DNA of 64,000 nucleotides from Chitinophagaceae bacterium (lineage in GTDB: Bacteria > Bacteroidota > Bacteroidia > Chitinophagales > Chitinophagaceae), in NCBI GenBank assembly GCA_016710745.1, contig JADJVB010000005.1, forward strand, positions 372,001-436,000, written 5' to 3'. How positions within the stretch are numbered: the first letter of the stretch is position 1; each line of letters begins with the position of its first letter. The notes beneath the pieces are model-generated. The model worked only from the letters and a program-made list of their open reading frames with translations, ran no database searches and had not been told where the DNA came from. The position numbers and the translations under genes are program-made. This document shows, one piece after another, positions 26,034 through 35,125 of this stretch.

Positions 26034-27746
26034 TTAAAACCCTAGATTGATACCAAAAATAAAAGTACGCTGTGTAGGTGCGGTTAAATACGTTACGTTA
26101 GGACTGAGGTTCCTGTCTTGTGGATTCTCAAAATCACGGGTAATTTCGGGATCTCCACCAGGATACTTGGTAAACGTAAGCAGGTTGCTTCCTGTAGCAT
26201 AAATCCTTAAAGATTTCAACTTCCACCTTTTAATCAAACCGGGCGAAACCCTGTATCCTAAAGTCAATTCTCTTAAACGCAGGTAACTTGCATCATGTAA
26301 GAACATTGTTGAATTAAATTGATCTTCACTGGGCAAACCCGGATAATTTGTCGCATCATAAGTAAGGCGTGGGTATTTGGCGACATCACCTGGTTGGGTC
26401 CAATGGTCTACAAAATCCTCCCTGAAATTCCAGTCTTTTTTCGAAACACCCATAAACTGGTATTTACCTGAATTGTCGTAAATGCTTCCCCCAATTACAT
26501 AGCTGAACAAAGCAGAAAGTTCAATTCTTTTATATTCAACGGTTGTGTTAAAACCACCTATATAATCCGGCATAACACTTCCGGCAAAAACCCTGTGATC
26601 TAAGGAGAAAGTTTTGGTTTGTTTTCCGTTTGCATCTAACCAGATGGGCAAGCCGTCTTTGGGATCAACACCATAATAACGTACCAGGTAGTTTACTCCT
26701 AAAGGAAGCCCTTCAATAACCCTGGTGTCATTGGTTCCGCCACTTACTGCATCAGGACCTAATTCCCATTGCTTAACTTCGTTTTTATTGCGGGCAATAT
26801 TACCACCGACTGTCCATTTTACATTTTTAGTTTGCAGCACTTTATAATTGGCGCTGATTTCCAGACCCTGGTTTACAATTACGCTGTTAGGTAAATTTCT
26901 GTAGATATCGCCGGTTCCGGTAGAAGGCGATAAGCCGGGTTGCATTAACAGGTTGCTTGATGCTTTATGGTAATAGGCTATTTCACCGGTAAGCCGGCTG
27001 TTGAATAATGCAAATTCCACGGCAACATCGGTATTCTTTAAAGTTTCCCATTGCAGATCGGGATTGCCAATACTGTTCAAATACGAAGTTGATCCTCCAT
27101 TATAGCCAACTCCTCCTACCTGGTAATTTGCAAAGTATTGACCAGATGGGATATTTGCATTACCCACTATACCGTAAGAAGCCCTTAGTTTAAGGAAATT
27201 TATCTGCCTGATGTTTTTCACGAATTTTTCTTCACTTAAAGTCCACGCACCAGATATCGCAGGGAAAAAACCATGCTTATTGTTGGTACCAAATTTCGAA
27301 GACCCATCAACCCTTGCAGTTAGTTGAAGTGCAAAACGATTATCATAAGTATAATTTACCCTGCCGAAGAAACTGTTGAAGGTATATTCTTCCTGGGATC
27401 TTGTAGTCTGCTGTCCGGCGGCGTTGCGGTTATCGATGATCTGGTCCCTTAATGATTTATAGGCCGACCTGTTCTTCCAGAAAGGCTTTCCTGCAAAATC
27501 ACCTATCTCAAAAACATAGCCTTTTCTTTTATAAGACTGAGCTTCTACTCCACCTAAAAAATTGAATTTATGTTTTTCGCCAATTTGTGTAAGATAGTTG
27601 GCTGTGAAATTACCATTGATATTTGTTCCCCAATAAGGATTTCGTTTCGCATAGCCTGAATCAGGACTTGCCCTATTGGTCCAGTTATTTGATTCGTATT
27701 GATCATCAAATGACTTTACATATTCAATTGAGCCGGTTGCTCTTAA
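26034..27746 (-). CDS. susC: SusC/RagA TonB-dependent transporter, C-terminal barrel part (frameshifted)
   Basis: The C-terminal 570 codons of the susC gene that starts at 29101. The frame is continuous from LRATGSIEYVKSFDDQYESNN at 27746 through NFLKLRASYGIVGNANIP, LQWETLKNTDVAVEFALF and GINLGF at the end. These are the usual strands of the outer-membrane barrel, ending in the aromatic residue. The apparent start at 27221 is an internal GTG (Val) and not a real beginning. Together with the first part the protein would have about 1022 residues, the normal SusC size. Confidence 0.88.
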   Translation of the reverse strand, partial: LRATGSIEYVKSFDDQYESNNWTNRASPDSGYAKRNPYWGTNINGNFTANYLTQIGEKHKFNFLGGVEAQSYKRKGYVFEIGDFAGKPFWKNRSAYKSLRDQIIDNRNAAGQQTTRSQEEYTFNSFFGRVNYTYDNRFALQLTARVDGSSKFGTNNKHGFFPAISGAWTLSEEKFVKNIRQINFLKLRASYGIVGNANIPSGQYFANYQVGGVGYNGGSTSYLNSIGNPDLQWETLKNTDVAVEFALFNSRLTGEIAYYHKASSNLLMQPGLSPSTGTGDIYRNLPNSVIVNQGLEISANYKVLQTKNVKWTVGGNIARNKNEVKQWELGPDAVSGGTNDTRVIEGLPLGVNYLVRYYGVDPKDGLPIWLDANGKQTKTFSLDHRVFAGSVMPDYIGGFNTTVEYKRIELSALFSYVIGGSIYDNSGKYQFMGVSKKDWNFREDFVDHWTQPGDVAKYPRLTYDATNYPGLPSEDQFNSTMFLHDASYLRLRELTLGYRVSPGLIKRWKLKSLRIYATGSNLLTFTKYPGGDPEITRDFENPQDRNLSPNVTYLTAPTQRTFIFGINLGF

Positions 27747-29101
27747 AATAAATTTTTAATGGGCTCATATTCCAGGGCTAAACCACCGATCAGCCTATTA
27801 TCTATCTCACGCCGTTTTGTTTCCTGGATCCTCCTTACCGGGTTCGCCCCGTTTAAAAAATAAGATCCATCTGCTTTATAAACGGTAAAGAACGGGAGCG
27901 CACTGCTCATGGCCTCACCTATGCCACCATCCCAGGCTGCAGGTACCCGTTTATTAATACCCCTGTTATAACCCGATGTAAGGGAAACTTTTAAATTTTT
28001 AATGATCTTATAGTCAACATTCAATCTTGCGCTTAATCTTTCGTAGCTGTTTGTTTTAATATAGCCTTCGGTATTGCTGTAGGTGATATTGGCAAACGTT
28101 TTAAGTTTATCTGTTCCCTGGGTCATGCTCAGGTTATTCTCATTTATGAACCCGGTTTGTGTAAGCAAATCCCACCAATCTGTATTGTTACCGGCAGCTG
28201 TTGCATAAGTATAACCGCCGGGTAACGGTGCTTCCCCGGTTTTTCCATCATTCGTCCAGGCTTCCTGCCTTAGTTTCAGCCACTGATCGGTATTTACAAA
28301 TTTTTGCCTTTTGGCAAAAGTTGCTATACCTACCCGAGTATTGAAATTAAATTGAGGTTTCCCGGTCTTACCTCTTTTAGTGGTTATCAGAATAACCCCG
28401 TTGGCTCCGCGTGAACCATAAATACCGGTAGCACCGGCATCCTTTAAAATTTCAACCGATTCTATATCTGCAGGATTGATTGAAGAAAGAGGATTCTGGT
28501 TCATAGCTCCTCCGTTTCCACGAAGGAATTGATCGGAAATAACGGGAATACCATCAACTACATACAACGGATCTCCCGATGCAGAAATTGATCCCACACC
28601 CCTTATCCGAATTACGGAGCCCGATCCAGCCAGCCCGTTTCCCTGCAATATCTGTACCCCGGGAGCCTTGCCTTGCAAGGCAGCTTCAAAACTGGGCACG
28701 GAGATAGAATTAAGTTTTTCACTGCTTACCTTGGTTATAGCCCCGGTAACATCCCTGCGCCGTTGCGTACCATAACCAACCACAACTACTTCGTTAAGGA
28801 CCTGGTTGCTTTGCACCAGCCGAACATCCATATTTGCTTTCCCGGCAGTAGAAACTTCCTGTGTAGAAAATCCGATAGAACTGAACACCAGCGTGGCACC
28901 CGCCGGAGCATCAATTTTAAATGTTCCATCACTTTGGGTTTGCACTGCCGTTTTTTTGCCTTTTACTGTTACAGTTACACTCGAAGCAGGCATCCCATTC
29001 AAGTCGGTTACTTTACCGGTAACTGTATTTTGAGAAAATGCCGCCACGGAGAACAAAAACATGGCACCCAGCAGCATTATTTTTTTGGAGATTCTTCTCA
29101 T
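27743..29101 (-). CDS. susC: SusC/RagA TonB-dependent transporter, plug part (frameshifted)
   Basis: Energised outer-membrane import of maltooligosaccharides with SusD. Signal peptide (MRRISKKIMLLGAMFLFSVAAFSQ), a carboxypeptidase-like domain (TVTGKVTDLNGMPASSVTVTVKG), the TonB-interacting stretch LNEVVVVGYGTQRRRDVTGAI, and the plug with PLYVVDGIPV and SIEVLKDAGATGIYGSRGANGVILITTKRG. The frame ends at 27743 in a T4 run (27745-27748 on the minus strand); one more T restores it. Two operator copies lie 42-82 bases before the start. It is followed by susD. Confidence 0.92.
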   Translation of the reverse strand: MRRISKKIMLLGAMFLFSVAAFSQNTVTGKVTDLNGMPASSVTVTVKGKKTAVQTQSDGTFKIDAPAGATLVFSSIGFSTQEVSTAGKANMDVRLVQSNQVLNEVVVVGYGTQRRRDVTGAITKVSSEKLNSISVPSFEAALQGKAPGVQILQGNGLAGSGSVIRIRGVGSISASGDPLYVVDGIPVISDQFLRGNGGAMNQNPLSSINPADIESVEILKDAGATGIYGSRGANGVILITTKRGKTGKPQFNFNTRVGIATFAKRQKFVNTDQWLKLRQEAWTNDGKTGEAPLPGGYTYATAAGNNTDWWDLLTQTGFINENNLSMTQGTDKLKTFANITYSNTEGYIKTNSYERLSARLNVDYKIIKNLKVSLTSGYNRGINKRVPAAWDGGIGEAMSSALPFFTVYKADGSYFLNGANPVRRIQETKRREIDNRLIGGLALEYEPIKNLF

Positions 29102-29142
29102 AAAACAAGCTTTTCGTTTTTAAATTTAGCAATCTTTTAATT

Positions 29143-29159
29143 CATGTACTTTATACACT
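29143..29159. promoter_or_regulatory. Operator 2b, weaker copy upstream of susC
   Basis: CATGTA-CTTTA-TACACT: the right half is near perfect, the left half diverges at the first two bases. It lies 24 bases from the strong copy at 29167, so the pair could bind two protein dimers. Confidence 0.45.
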
Positions 29160-29166
29160 AACTAAA

Positions 29167-29183
29167 TGTGTATAAAGTACACA
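29167..29183. promoter_or_regulatory. Operator 2a upstream of susC
   Basis: TGTGTA-TAAAG-TACACA, a perfect inverted repeat with the same half-sites and N5 spacing as operator 1. It lies 66 bases before the susC start. Confidence 0.75.
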
Positions 29184-29309
29184 ATATAGGTCTTTTTTTG
29201 ATTCAACAAATAATTGTTAAAGTTTTTTTTAAAAAAAATTAATGATATCTAAACATTGGTTTTCCCTACCCACCAATAATCGATTTTTAACAAAAAAAAG
29301 CCGCCTTGG

Positions 29310-30062
29310 TTAAAAATCAATTCCTATCCATTTCTTTTTTTTCTTTTCGTACTTATTATAATTAAAATTATATAACTTTCCTGGCCGATGTGGAACATCC
29401 TGCTCCATTTGGTTTAAATCAATCAAAAAATCCATGGCAAAGAATTTTTTTCTAAAATTCCGTCTGTCCATTTTTGTATCCAGGATGGCTTCGTACAAAT
29501 TTTGTAATTCGCGCAAAGAGAATTTTTTTGGCAGTAAACTGAAAGCCAGCGGGTGCTCCTGAACCCGCCGCTGTAATTGTTCATAACTGATGTCCAATAT
29601 CTGCTTGTGGTCAAAAGCCAGTTCAGTAATATCATTCACGTCGTGCCAATGGAGTTCATTGTCTAATATTTTCAGCTTATGATGCTGGATATTGATCAGC
29701 GAATAGTAAGCTACCGTGACCACCCTGCCCGCCGGATGCCGGTTAATACCCCCAAAAGTTCTCACCTGCTCCAGATAAACATCATCGAGCCCGGTACGCT
29801 GTTTCAATATGCGGTTTGCAGCAGCGTCGAGTTCCTCTTTCGGATCAACCAGATCGCCCAGTAAAGACCATTTCTCATGGAATTTTTTAAGGTCACTTCT
29901 GATCAATAATACCTTTAGTTTATTCTCGTCAAAGCCAAATATTACACAGTCAACAGATAGCGCTATCCTGTTTATGCTTTTAACTTCGGTTTGTACAGCA
30001 GAAAGTGTTTTAACCGACGCTATTAAATCACCATTTTTCGTACTTGATATATGCATTTTCAA
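29310..30062 (-). CDS. Nudix-domain transcriptional regulator (NrtR-like), inactive Nudix box
   Basis: 250 residues: an N-terminal Nudix fold (IALSVDCVIFGFDENKLKVLLIRSDL... at about 33-60) followed by a C-terminal winged-helix region (FSLRELQNLYEAILDTKMDRRNFRKKFFAMDFL), the layout of NrtR-type regulators. The Nudix box at about 89-111, GDLVDPKEELDAAANRILKQRTGL, lacks the R-E-x2-E-E core (it has RI and QR), so hydrolysis is unlikely and a sugar or nucleotide sensing role is probable. Bacteroides uses a related Nudix regulator, AraR, for arabinose genes. It starts 14 bases after the giant GH13 gene and lies 209 bases before susC, at the centre of the regulon. It is the only transcription factor inside the starch locus. 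Confidence 0.8.
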   Translation of the reverse strand: MKMHISSTKNGDLIASVKTLSAVQTEVKSINRIALSVDCVIFGFDENKLKVLLIRSDLKKFHEKWSLLGDLVDPKEELDAAANRILKQRTGLDDVYLEQVRTFGGINRHPAGRVVTVAYYSLINIQHHKLKILDNELHWHDVNDITELAFDHKQILDISYEQLQRRVQEHPLAFSLLPKKFSLRELQNLYEAILDTKMDRRNFRKKFFAMDFLIDLNQMEQDVPHRPGKLYNFNYNKYEKKKKKWIGIDF

Positions 30063-30076
30063 ATAGTTTTTAATCG

Positions 30077-32686
30077 TTAATATTTTACAAACCCAACAAA
30101 ATTGCCTAGATCGTTTTGTCTTAATACCAGGAAATACACGCCCTTCGCCAGTTGAACCATTTGTGTTGTAATATCCAGCTGATATTGTCCAAATGCCTGA
30201 TTCATGGTTAACAAAGATTGAACGAACCGTCCCTGTGCATCCACTATATCAATAGTTACAAAACCGTTGCCAGCTATGATATAATCTATTATAGCATTTC
30301 CCTGTACCGGGTTCGGTGAGATCTTAATACCATAACCATCTCTCAGCGGGAATATCCTGTTGTTGTGCGAACTGGTGGTGAACTGCGCCGAACTGTATAA
30401 AGTGCCCGCAGTGGCCGAACAGCTTGCATTCACCCGCCAGTCATAAACGGTGGATTTGATAAGATTGGGTAAGCTTAGCGTTCCCGAACTAATACCCGAC
30501 GCTATGTTTATCCAAACGCCCGTACCCGCCATTTTATAGTCAACATGATAAAAAACGCCGGGCACCGTATTCCAATTCAAGACAGCCGAATTGGCAGTAA
30601 TATTTGTAACAAGTAAACCGGTTGGTTCCAAAGGCGTTGCTAAAATATTGACGTTAATGACGGCCCTGGGTCCTTCACCACAATTATTTGACTGACTAAC
30701 ATAATAACTGGTATTTCCTGCAACAAGTGTAGTCGGAACAGGCGCCGTTGAACTGCCGGTACCCCCGGTTGCCGTGGTGTACCAGGTTAGATTTGAACCC
30801 GTAGCTGTTAACGGCTGCGCATTGGAGTTTTGACAATAGACCAGTGGCGTAGTTACGGAAGGTGCCGAAGGAATGGCAGAAACATTTACAACAATAACGG
30901 CATGGGGACTTTCGCAACCATTTACCGTTTGCGAAACATAATAGCCCGTACTGCCCGCTGTTACCGTAGACGGTGTTGGAGCCGTAGCACTACCTGTTCC
31001 ACCGGTTGCTGTTTGATACCATAACAATGAATTTCCGGTTGCTGTTAATTGGGTTGCCACTGCATTCTGACAGTAGCCGACAGGCGTAGTAACAACCGGC
31101 GCCGTTGGCGTTGCATTTATTTGTACTGCTATTACCGCCCTCTGCCCTTCGCAGCCGTTATTTGACTGACTGACATAAAAATTTACCGAACCAACGGTGA
31201 CGGTTGATGGCACCGGAGCGGAGGTGCTGCCCGTTCCTCCCGTGGCCGTTGTATACCACAATAAGTTGTTCCCTGTAGCGGTCAACGCCATTGCAACTGC
31301 ATTTTGACAATATACTACCGGAGTAACCACAACCGGTGCTGCCGGCACAGCAGAAACATTTACAATAATCTGAGCCCTCGGACTTTCGCCGCAACTCTGC
31401 GTTTGACTCACGTAATAGGACGTGGCACCCACCGCCGCGGTTGATGGCGTTGGTGCGGTTGCGCTACCCGTTCCACCACTTGCTGTAGTATACCATAATA
31501 ATCCGGTACCGGTGGCGGTAAGCGGAACAGCCGTTGCATTCTGACAATAGTTAACCGGCGACGTTACCGTTGGCGCCGGCGTGGTCGCTGTAACATTCAC
31601 CACAATGGGTAAACGCGAACTTTCGCAACTATTAACCGTTTGCGAAACATAATAAGTGGTTGTACCTACCGTTGCCGTAGACGGGGTTGGCGCGGTTGCG
31701 CTGCCGGTGCCGCCAGTGGCTGCCGTATACCATAATAAATTTGAACCGGTGGCCTGCAAGGGAACGGCTGCCGCATTCTGGCAATAATTGACCGGACTGG
31801 TAGCCGTTGGGGCGAGCGGCACGGCATTAATATTTACGACTATGGTTGCCCGTTGGCTTTCGCAGCCGTTATTGGTTTGACTTACATAATAACTGGTAAT
31901 ACCAACTGTTGCGGTTGATGGCACCGGAGCTGTGGTGCTGCCCGTTCCTCCCGTGGGGGTTGTGTACCATAACAGATTATTTCCGGTTGCTGTTAAAACA
32001 ACAGCCGTTGCATTTTGACAATAATTGACCGGACTCGTTACGCCGGGAGCAGCAGGCACAGCCAATACGTTTACTACAATAACCGCTCTGGGGCCTTCGC
32101 CGCAACTCTGTGTCTGGCTAACATAGTAAGAGGTACTTCCTACGGTTGCTGTAGAGGGTATTGGTGCCGTTGGACTGCCGGTTCCGCCGGTGGCAGCCGT
32201 GTACCATAATAACCCGGTGCCGGTTGCCGTAAGTGGAACCGCGGTTGCGTTCTGACAATACGTTACCGGACTGGTTACTGTTGGAGCTGGCGTTCCCGCT
32301 GTAACATTAACGACTATGGGTAAACGAGGACTTTCACACCCGATCGTCTGGCTCACATAATACGTTGTACTCCCGATGGTAGCGGTTGATGGTGTAGGCG
32401 CCGTGGTGCTGCCGGTACCACCTGTTGCCGATGTATACCACAGCAGATTAGAACCGGTAGCCTGCAACGGAACCGCCACCGCATTTTGACAATAATTTAC
32501 CGGGCTGGTAGCCGTAGGCAAGGCCGTGGCACAGGCCGGGATGCTCACATATAGGTGATATTCTCCCGGCTGCAGGGTTATGGTTTGCGCCGTTGCTGTT
32601 AAATTAAAATTGCTGCCGGTTACACCATTCACACCGGTTCCTGCTCCATTACTGATATAATTTGTCCAGTCGCCGGTAGTTTGAAA
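30077..32686 (-). CDS. Giant GH13, C-terminal part: eight Ig-like repeats, Fn3 and T9SS domain (frameshifted)
   Basis: Continues the GH13 protein from 35045 in another frame after a T4 run. It first ends the catalytic beta-sandwich domain (TITLQPGEYHLYVS). It then carries eight Ig-like repeats of about 78-79 residues between 32524 and 30635, each with the pattern P-V-x-Y-C-Q-N...L-x-A-T-G...L-W-Y...G-G-T-G-S...Y-Y-V-S-Q...C...R...V-V-N-V. One Fn3-like domain follows (PTGLLVTNITANSAVLNWNT). The last 85 residues (ISPNPVQGNAIIDYIIAG...GVYFLVLRQNDLGNFVGFVKY) are a type A T9SS sorting signal, so the enzyme is secreted through T9SS and attached to the surface. The repeats probably hold it away from the cell. 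Confidence 0.85.
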   Translation of the reverse strand, partial: FQTTGDWTNYISNGAGTGVNGVTGSNFNLTATAQTITLQPGEYHLYVSIPACATALPTATSPVNYCQNAVAVPLQATGSNLLWYTSATGGTGSTTAPTPSTATIGSTTYYVSQTIGCESPRLPIVVNVTAGTPAPTVTSPVTYCQNATAVPLTATGTGLLWYTAATGGTGSPTAPIPSTATVGSTSYYVSQTQSCGEGPRAVIVVNVLAVPAAPGVTSPVNYCQNATAVVLTATGNNLLWYTTPTGGTGSTTAPVPSTATVGITSYYVSQTNNGCESQRATIVVNINAVPLAPTATSPVNYCQNAAAVPLQATGSNLLWYTAATGGTGSATAPTPSTATVGTTTYYVSQTVNSCESSRLPIVVNVTATTPAPTVTSPVNYCQNATAVPLTATGTGLLWYTTASGGTGSATAPTPSTAAVGATSYYVSQTQSCGESPRAQIIVNVSAVPAAPVVVTPVVYCQNAVAMALTATGNNLLWYTTATGGTGSTSAPVPSTVTVGSVNFYVSQSNNGCEGQRAVIAVQINATPTAPVVTTPVGYCQNAVATQLTATGNSLLWYQTATGGTGSATAPTPSTVTAGSTGYYVSQTVNGCESPHAVIVVNVSAIPSAPSVTTPLVYCQNSNAQPLTATGSNLTWYTTATGGTGSSTAPVPTTLVAGNTSYYVSQSNNCGEGPRAVINVNILATPLEPTGLLVTNITANSAVLNWNTVPGVFYHVDYKMAGTGVWINIASGISSGTLSLPNLIKSTVYDWRVNASCSATAGTLYSSAQFTTSSHNNRIFPLRDGYGIKISPNPVQGNAIIDYIIAGNGFVTIDIVDAQGRFVQSLLTMNQAFGQYQLDITTQMVQLAKGVYFLVLRQNDLGNFVGFVKY

Positions 32687-35045
32687 AGTTATCGACTTTT
32701 ACTAAACCGGTATTAAAATCGTAAGTAAAACTGGTATTGTTAAATATGGCCGGGTTATCCAACCGCAACTGAATAATACTTTTGTACGCATTATATAAAT
32801 GCACCCTTTCCGGCACCAGCATATATTCCCAATGCGGTGGTTTATTAGCTACATTAGATCCGCCGAAATTTAACGGAATATCATATCCCCTTTCTCCAAA
32901 CTGCCAGATCATTTTAGGACCGGGCACCGTAAAGAAAACAGTGGCAGCGGCTTCCTGCCGGGCTAATGCCGTATTTAAATTTCTTACATTGTAGCCACCG
33001 GAAGAATTTCCGAAAGTCAGGTTTTTGTACATCAGCCTTTCTTCATCGTGGCTTTCCATATACCCAACTTCGGCAGGGTTATTGAAATTTTTAAGTGGAT
33101 TGCTATATACGATCGCCGAAATATCCGAATTGGACACAAAGCCCATTGTACATTGATTATACGTAGCGTTATTATTACCCCATAACATAAAACCATGCGC
33201 CGCATATTCCTGTTCTTCCTGGCTGGGATTGGTTCCTAAAAATTCGATGATCATGTACGTTCCCGGATGCGAGGGTACCGTACCATCGTAGTACCTTTTT
33301 AGGTTGGCCACCCGTGTTGGGTCATAGTTCTCAACCGTAGTGGTATTGGTAACTGTTTGGGTAAACCCTTTACCCAGATCAAGCCGGTAACCATCAACCC
33401 GGTATTCGTCTATCCAAAAATTCAGCGACCGCTGCACCAAATATTGCGTAGGAATGGCGGTGTGATTAAAATCATTAAAGACGCTGTAAGGATGTGGTGC
33501 TGTTACATTTAACCAGGGATTGTTGGCTGCCGGCCGGTTATTGGCGGCATCCCAGTACATTTTCGCCTGGGGCGCATTGCCTGTACAGTGATTGTAAACA
33601 ACATCCAGGATAACAGCGATGCCGTTAAGGTGGCATTTGTCGATAAATTCTTTTAATTTATTTTTTGTTCCGTAATACTTATCCGGCGCAAAATAAAAGG
33701 ACGGGTTATATCCCCAGCTTTCATTTCCGTCGAATTCATTTACCGGCATTAATTCGATCGTGTTGATCCCGATATTCTTTAAATAGGGCAATGAATCAAT
33801 TAAAGATTGGTAACTGTGTTCTGCCGTAAAATCCCTGATCAATAATTCATAAACCATCAGGTTTCGCTTGTCGGGCTTTACAAAATTATTCACCTGCCAG
33901 GTATACTGGGGCTCCGCTGTTTGGATGATGCCTACCAGGCCGGTGGTTAAGCCCGTTGGATATGGCTTCAGGTTGGGATACGTTATGGGCGTGATGTATT
34001 GGTCATTATCGGGGTCCAGTACTTTTTGCGTATACGGATCCGTTGTTATTATCGAATTATCGACTAAATATTGAAACCCATATTCAACGCCTGGTGTAAG
34101 GCCGGTTATGGTCAACCAAAAATAATTACCATCCGGCGTTTTGTTCATTTGGTAGCTGCACTGGCTGGTCCAGTTCGAAAAATCACCAATAGCCAATACC
34201 GTGTTTTTACCCGGTGCAAATAGTACCAGCGTAACCTGCGTATTATTTGGATTATAATTTATCCCTTCCACTACACCGGCGGGTAATGCCGCAATATTGG
34301 TGGTGGGGGGAATGTAAAAACTAAATGAATCTTTAACCGTAATGGTGCCATTATTGCCCTCCAGGAAAACCTGGTGCGTACATGCCGTTGCAATGGTTGG
34401 ATTAGCCGAAATGGTATTAGCGCCAGCCGCCGTGTTGATCGGAGCGCCATCCAGTTTTAACGTCAGGTTGGAATTGGCTGACGCCACACCGGTAATATTG
34501 ATATTGCCGCCAGTAACTACAGACAAGGGTTCTATCCAGGGAATATACCTCGGTTCAAATGGGGGCAGGTTCAAACGTACCGCATATTCCGACGATCCAT
34601 AAACAGGAATATACATATCGCTGTTATCAACATTAACCTGTTTTAAACTGCCTGTTGCGTTGCGGAAAATGACGCAAACTTTCCGGATGGTTTCGGCGCC
34701 CGGAACGGCCAGGTAACTTCGTATATTCGTAATCGTGTATTGGTACTTATTACCACCAAGCGGCGTTGCTTTAGCAGCCGGATCGGTTGATCCCCAGGTA
34801 AATTTTACATAACGCCAGTCACCGGGACCGGTACTTAAATTGGTTATAACACCGATGTGTACATATACATTGTTTGAATTACCGCCTTCGAAATTCAACA
34901 GGCCCTGGTTGCCTTTATTGCAATCAACCGTAAAACTTAATGTAGCATTATCAATTGGGAACTCCGGGGACCAACTTAACAATCTCTGCGCCTGAACAGA
35001 AAATCCGATACATAATATAATAATTAAAAAGAGACTTTTTTTCAC
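32649..35045 (-). CDS. Giant GH13 alpha-amylase/pullulanase, catalytic part (frameshifted)
   Basis: Extracellular starch-cleaving enzyme. Signal peptide (MKKSLFLIIILCIGFSVQAQ). N-terminal starch-binding-like beta-domains are followed by a CBM48-like module (VTLVLFAPGKNTVLAIGDFSNWTSQCSYQM near 275). The GH13 barrel includes NTIELMPVNEFDGNESWGYNPSFYFAPD, VILDVVYNHCTG, DGYRLDLGKGF (nucleophile Asp), YMIIEFLG (acid Glu) and MESHDEERL (third Asp). The frame is lost at TTTT (32684-32687 as AAAA on the plus strand); one T fewer gives a 1655-residue protein ending in a T9SS signal. Whether it prefers alpha-1,4 or alpha-1,6 bonds is not clear. Operator 3 lies 17 bases before the start. Confidence 0.88.
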   Translation of the reverse strand: MKKSLFLIIILCIGFSVQAQRLLSWSPEFPIDNATLSFTVDCNKGNQGLLNFEGGNSNNVYVHIGVITNLSTGPGDWRYVKFTWGSTDPAAKATPLGGNKYQYTITNIRSYLAVPGAETIRKVCVIFRNATGSLKQVNVDNSDMYIPVYGSSEYAVRLNLPPFEPRYIPWIEPLSVVTGGNINITGVASANSNLTLKLDGAPINTAAGANTISANPTIATACTHQVFLEGNNGTITVKDSFSFYIPPTTNIAALPAGVVEGINYNPNNTQVTLVLFAPGKNTVLAIGDFSNWTSQCSYQMNKTPDGNYFWLTITGLTPGVEYGFQYLVDNSIITTDPYTQKVLDPDNDQYITPITYPNLKPYPTGLTTGLVGIIQTAEPQYTWQVNNFVKPDKRNLMVYELLIRDFTAEHSYQSLIDSLPYLKNIGINTIELMPVNEFDGNESWGYNPSFYFAPDKYYGTKNKLKEFIDKCHLNGIAVILDVVYNHCTGNAPQAKMYWDAANNRPAANNPWLNVTAPHPYSVFNDFNHTAIPTQYLVQRSLNFWIDEYRVDGYRLDLGKGFTQTVTNTTTVENYDPTRVANLKRYYDGTVPSHPGTYMIIEFLGTNPSQEEQEYAAHGFMLWGNNNATYNQCTMGFVSNSDISAIVYSNPLKNFNNPAEVGYMESHDEERLMYKNLTFGNSSGGYNVRNLNTALARQEAAATVFFTVPGPKMIWQFGERGYDIPLNFGGSNVANKPPHWEYMLVPERVHLYNAYKSIIQLRLDNPAIFNNTSFTYDFNTGLVKVDNFSNYRRLDKLYQ

Positions 35046-35061
35046 GCAGCAGGCAATTTAA

Positions 35062-35078
35062 TGTGTAAAATAAACACA
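35062..35078. promoter_or_regulatory. Operator 3 upstream of the giant GH13
   Basis: TGTGTA-AAATA-AACACA, one mismatch from the perfect repeat. The flanks AA-T...ATT fit the wider palindrome AATGTGTA...TACACATT. It sits 17-33 bases before the GH13 start, within the 80-base gap behind the neopullulanase-like gene. Confidence 0.65.
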
Positions 35079-35125
35079 TTATTGGTAAACCAGCAAAAAA
35101 AATCCAGATTGAATAGAAATTCGTA

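Noticed and set aside
26034..27221. Separate short SusC-like gene starting at 27221
   Set aside because: The start is an internal GTG codon; the frame is open back to the T4 run at 27745 and continues the first susC part.
27743..27748. Programmed frameshift in susC
   Set aside because: The local sequence is not a slippery heptamer; re-pairing after a -1 slip would mismatch. An indel in the T-run is simpler.
29282..29318. GATTTTTAAC/GTTAAAAATC repeat as terminator of the Nudix gene
   Set aside because: The arms are A/T-only apart from one pair each side, the loop is long and one arm overlaps the stop codon; too weak to call.
30077..32632. Regularly spaced DNA repeats that could suggest a CRISPR or satellite array
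   Set aside because: The repeats are about 235 bases long, stay in one frame and encode Ig-like domains; they are protein repeats.
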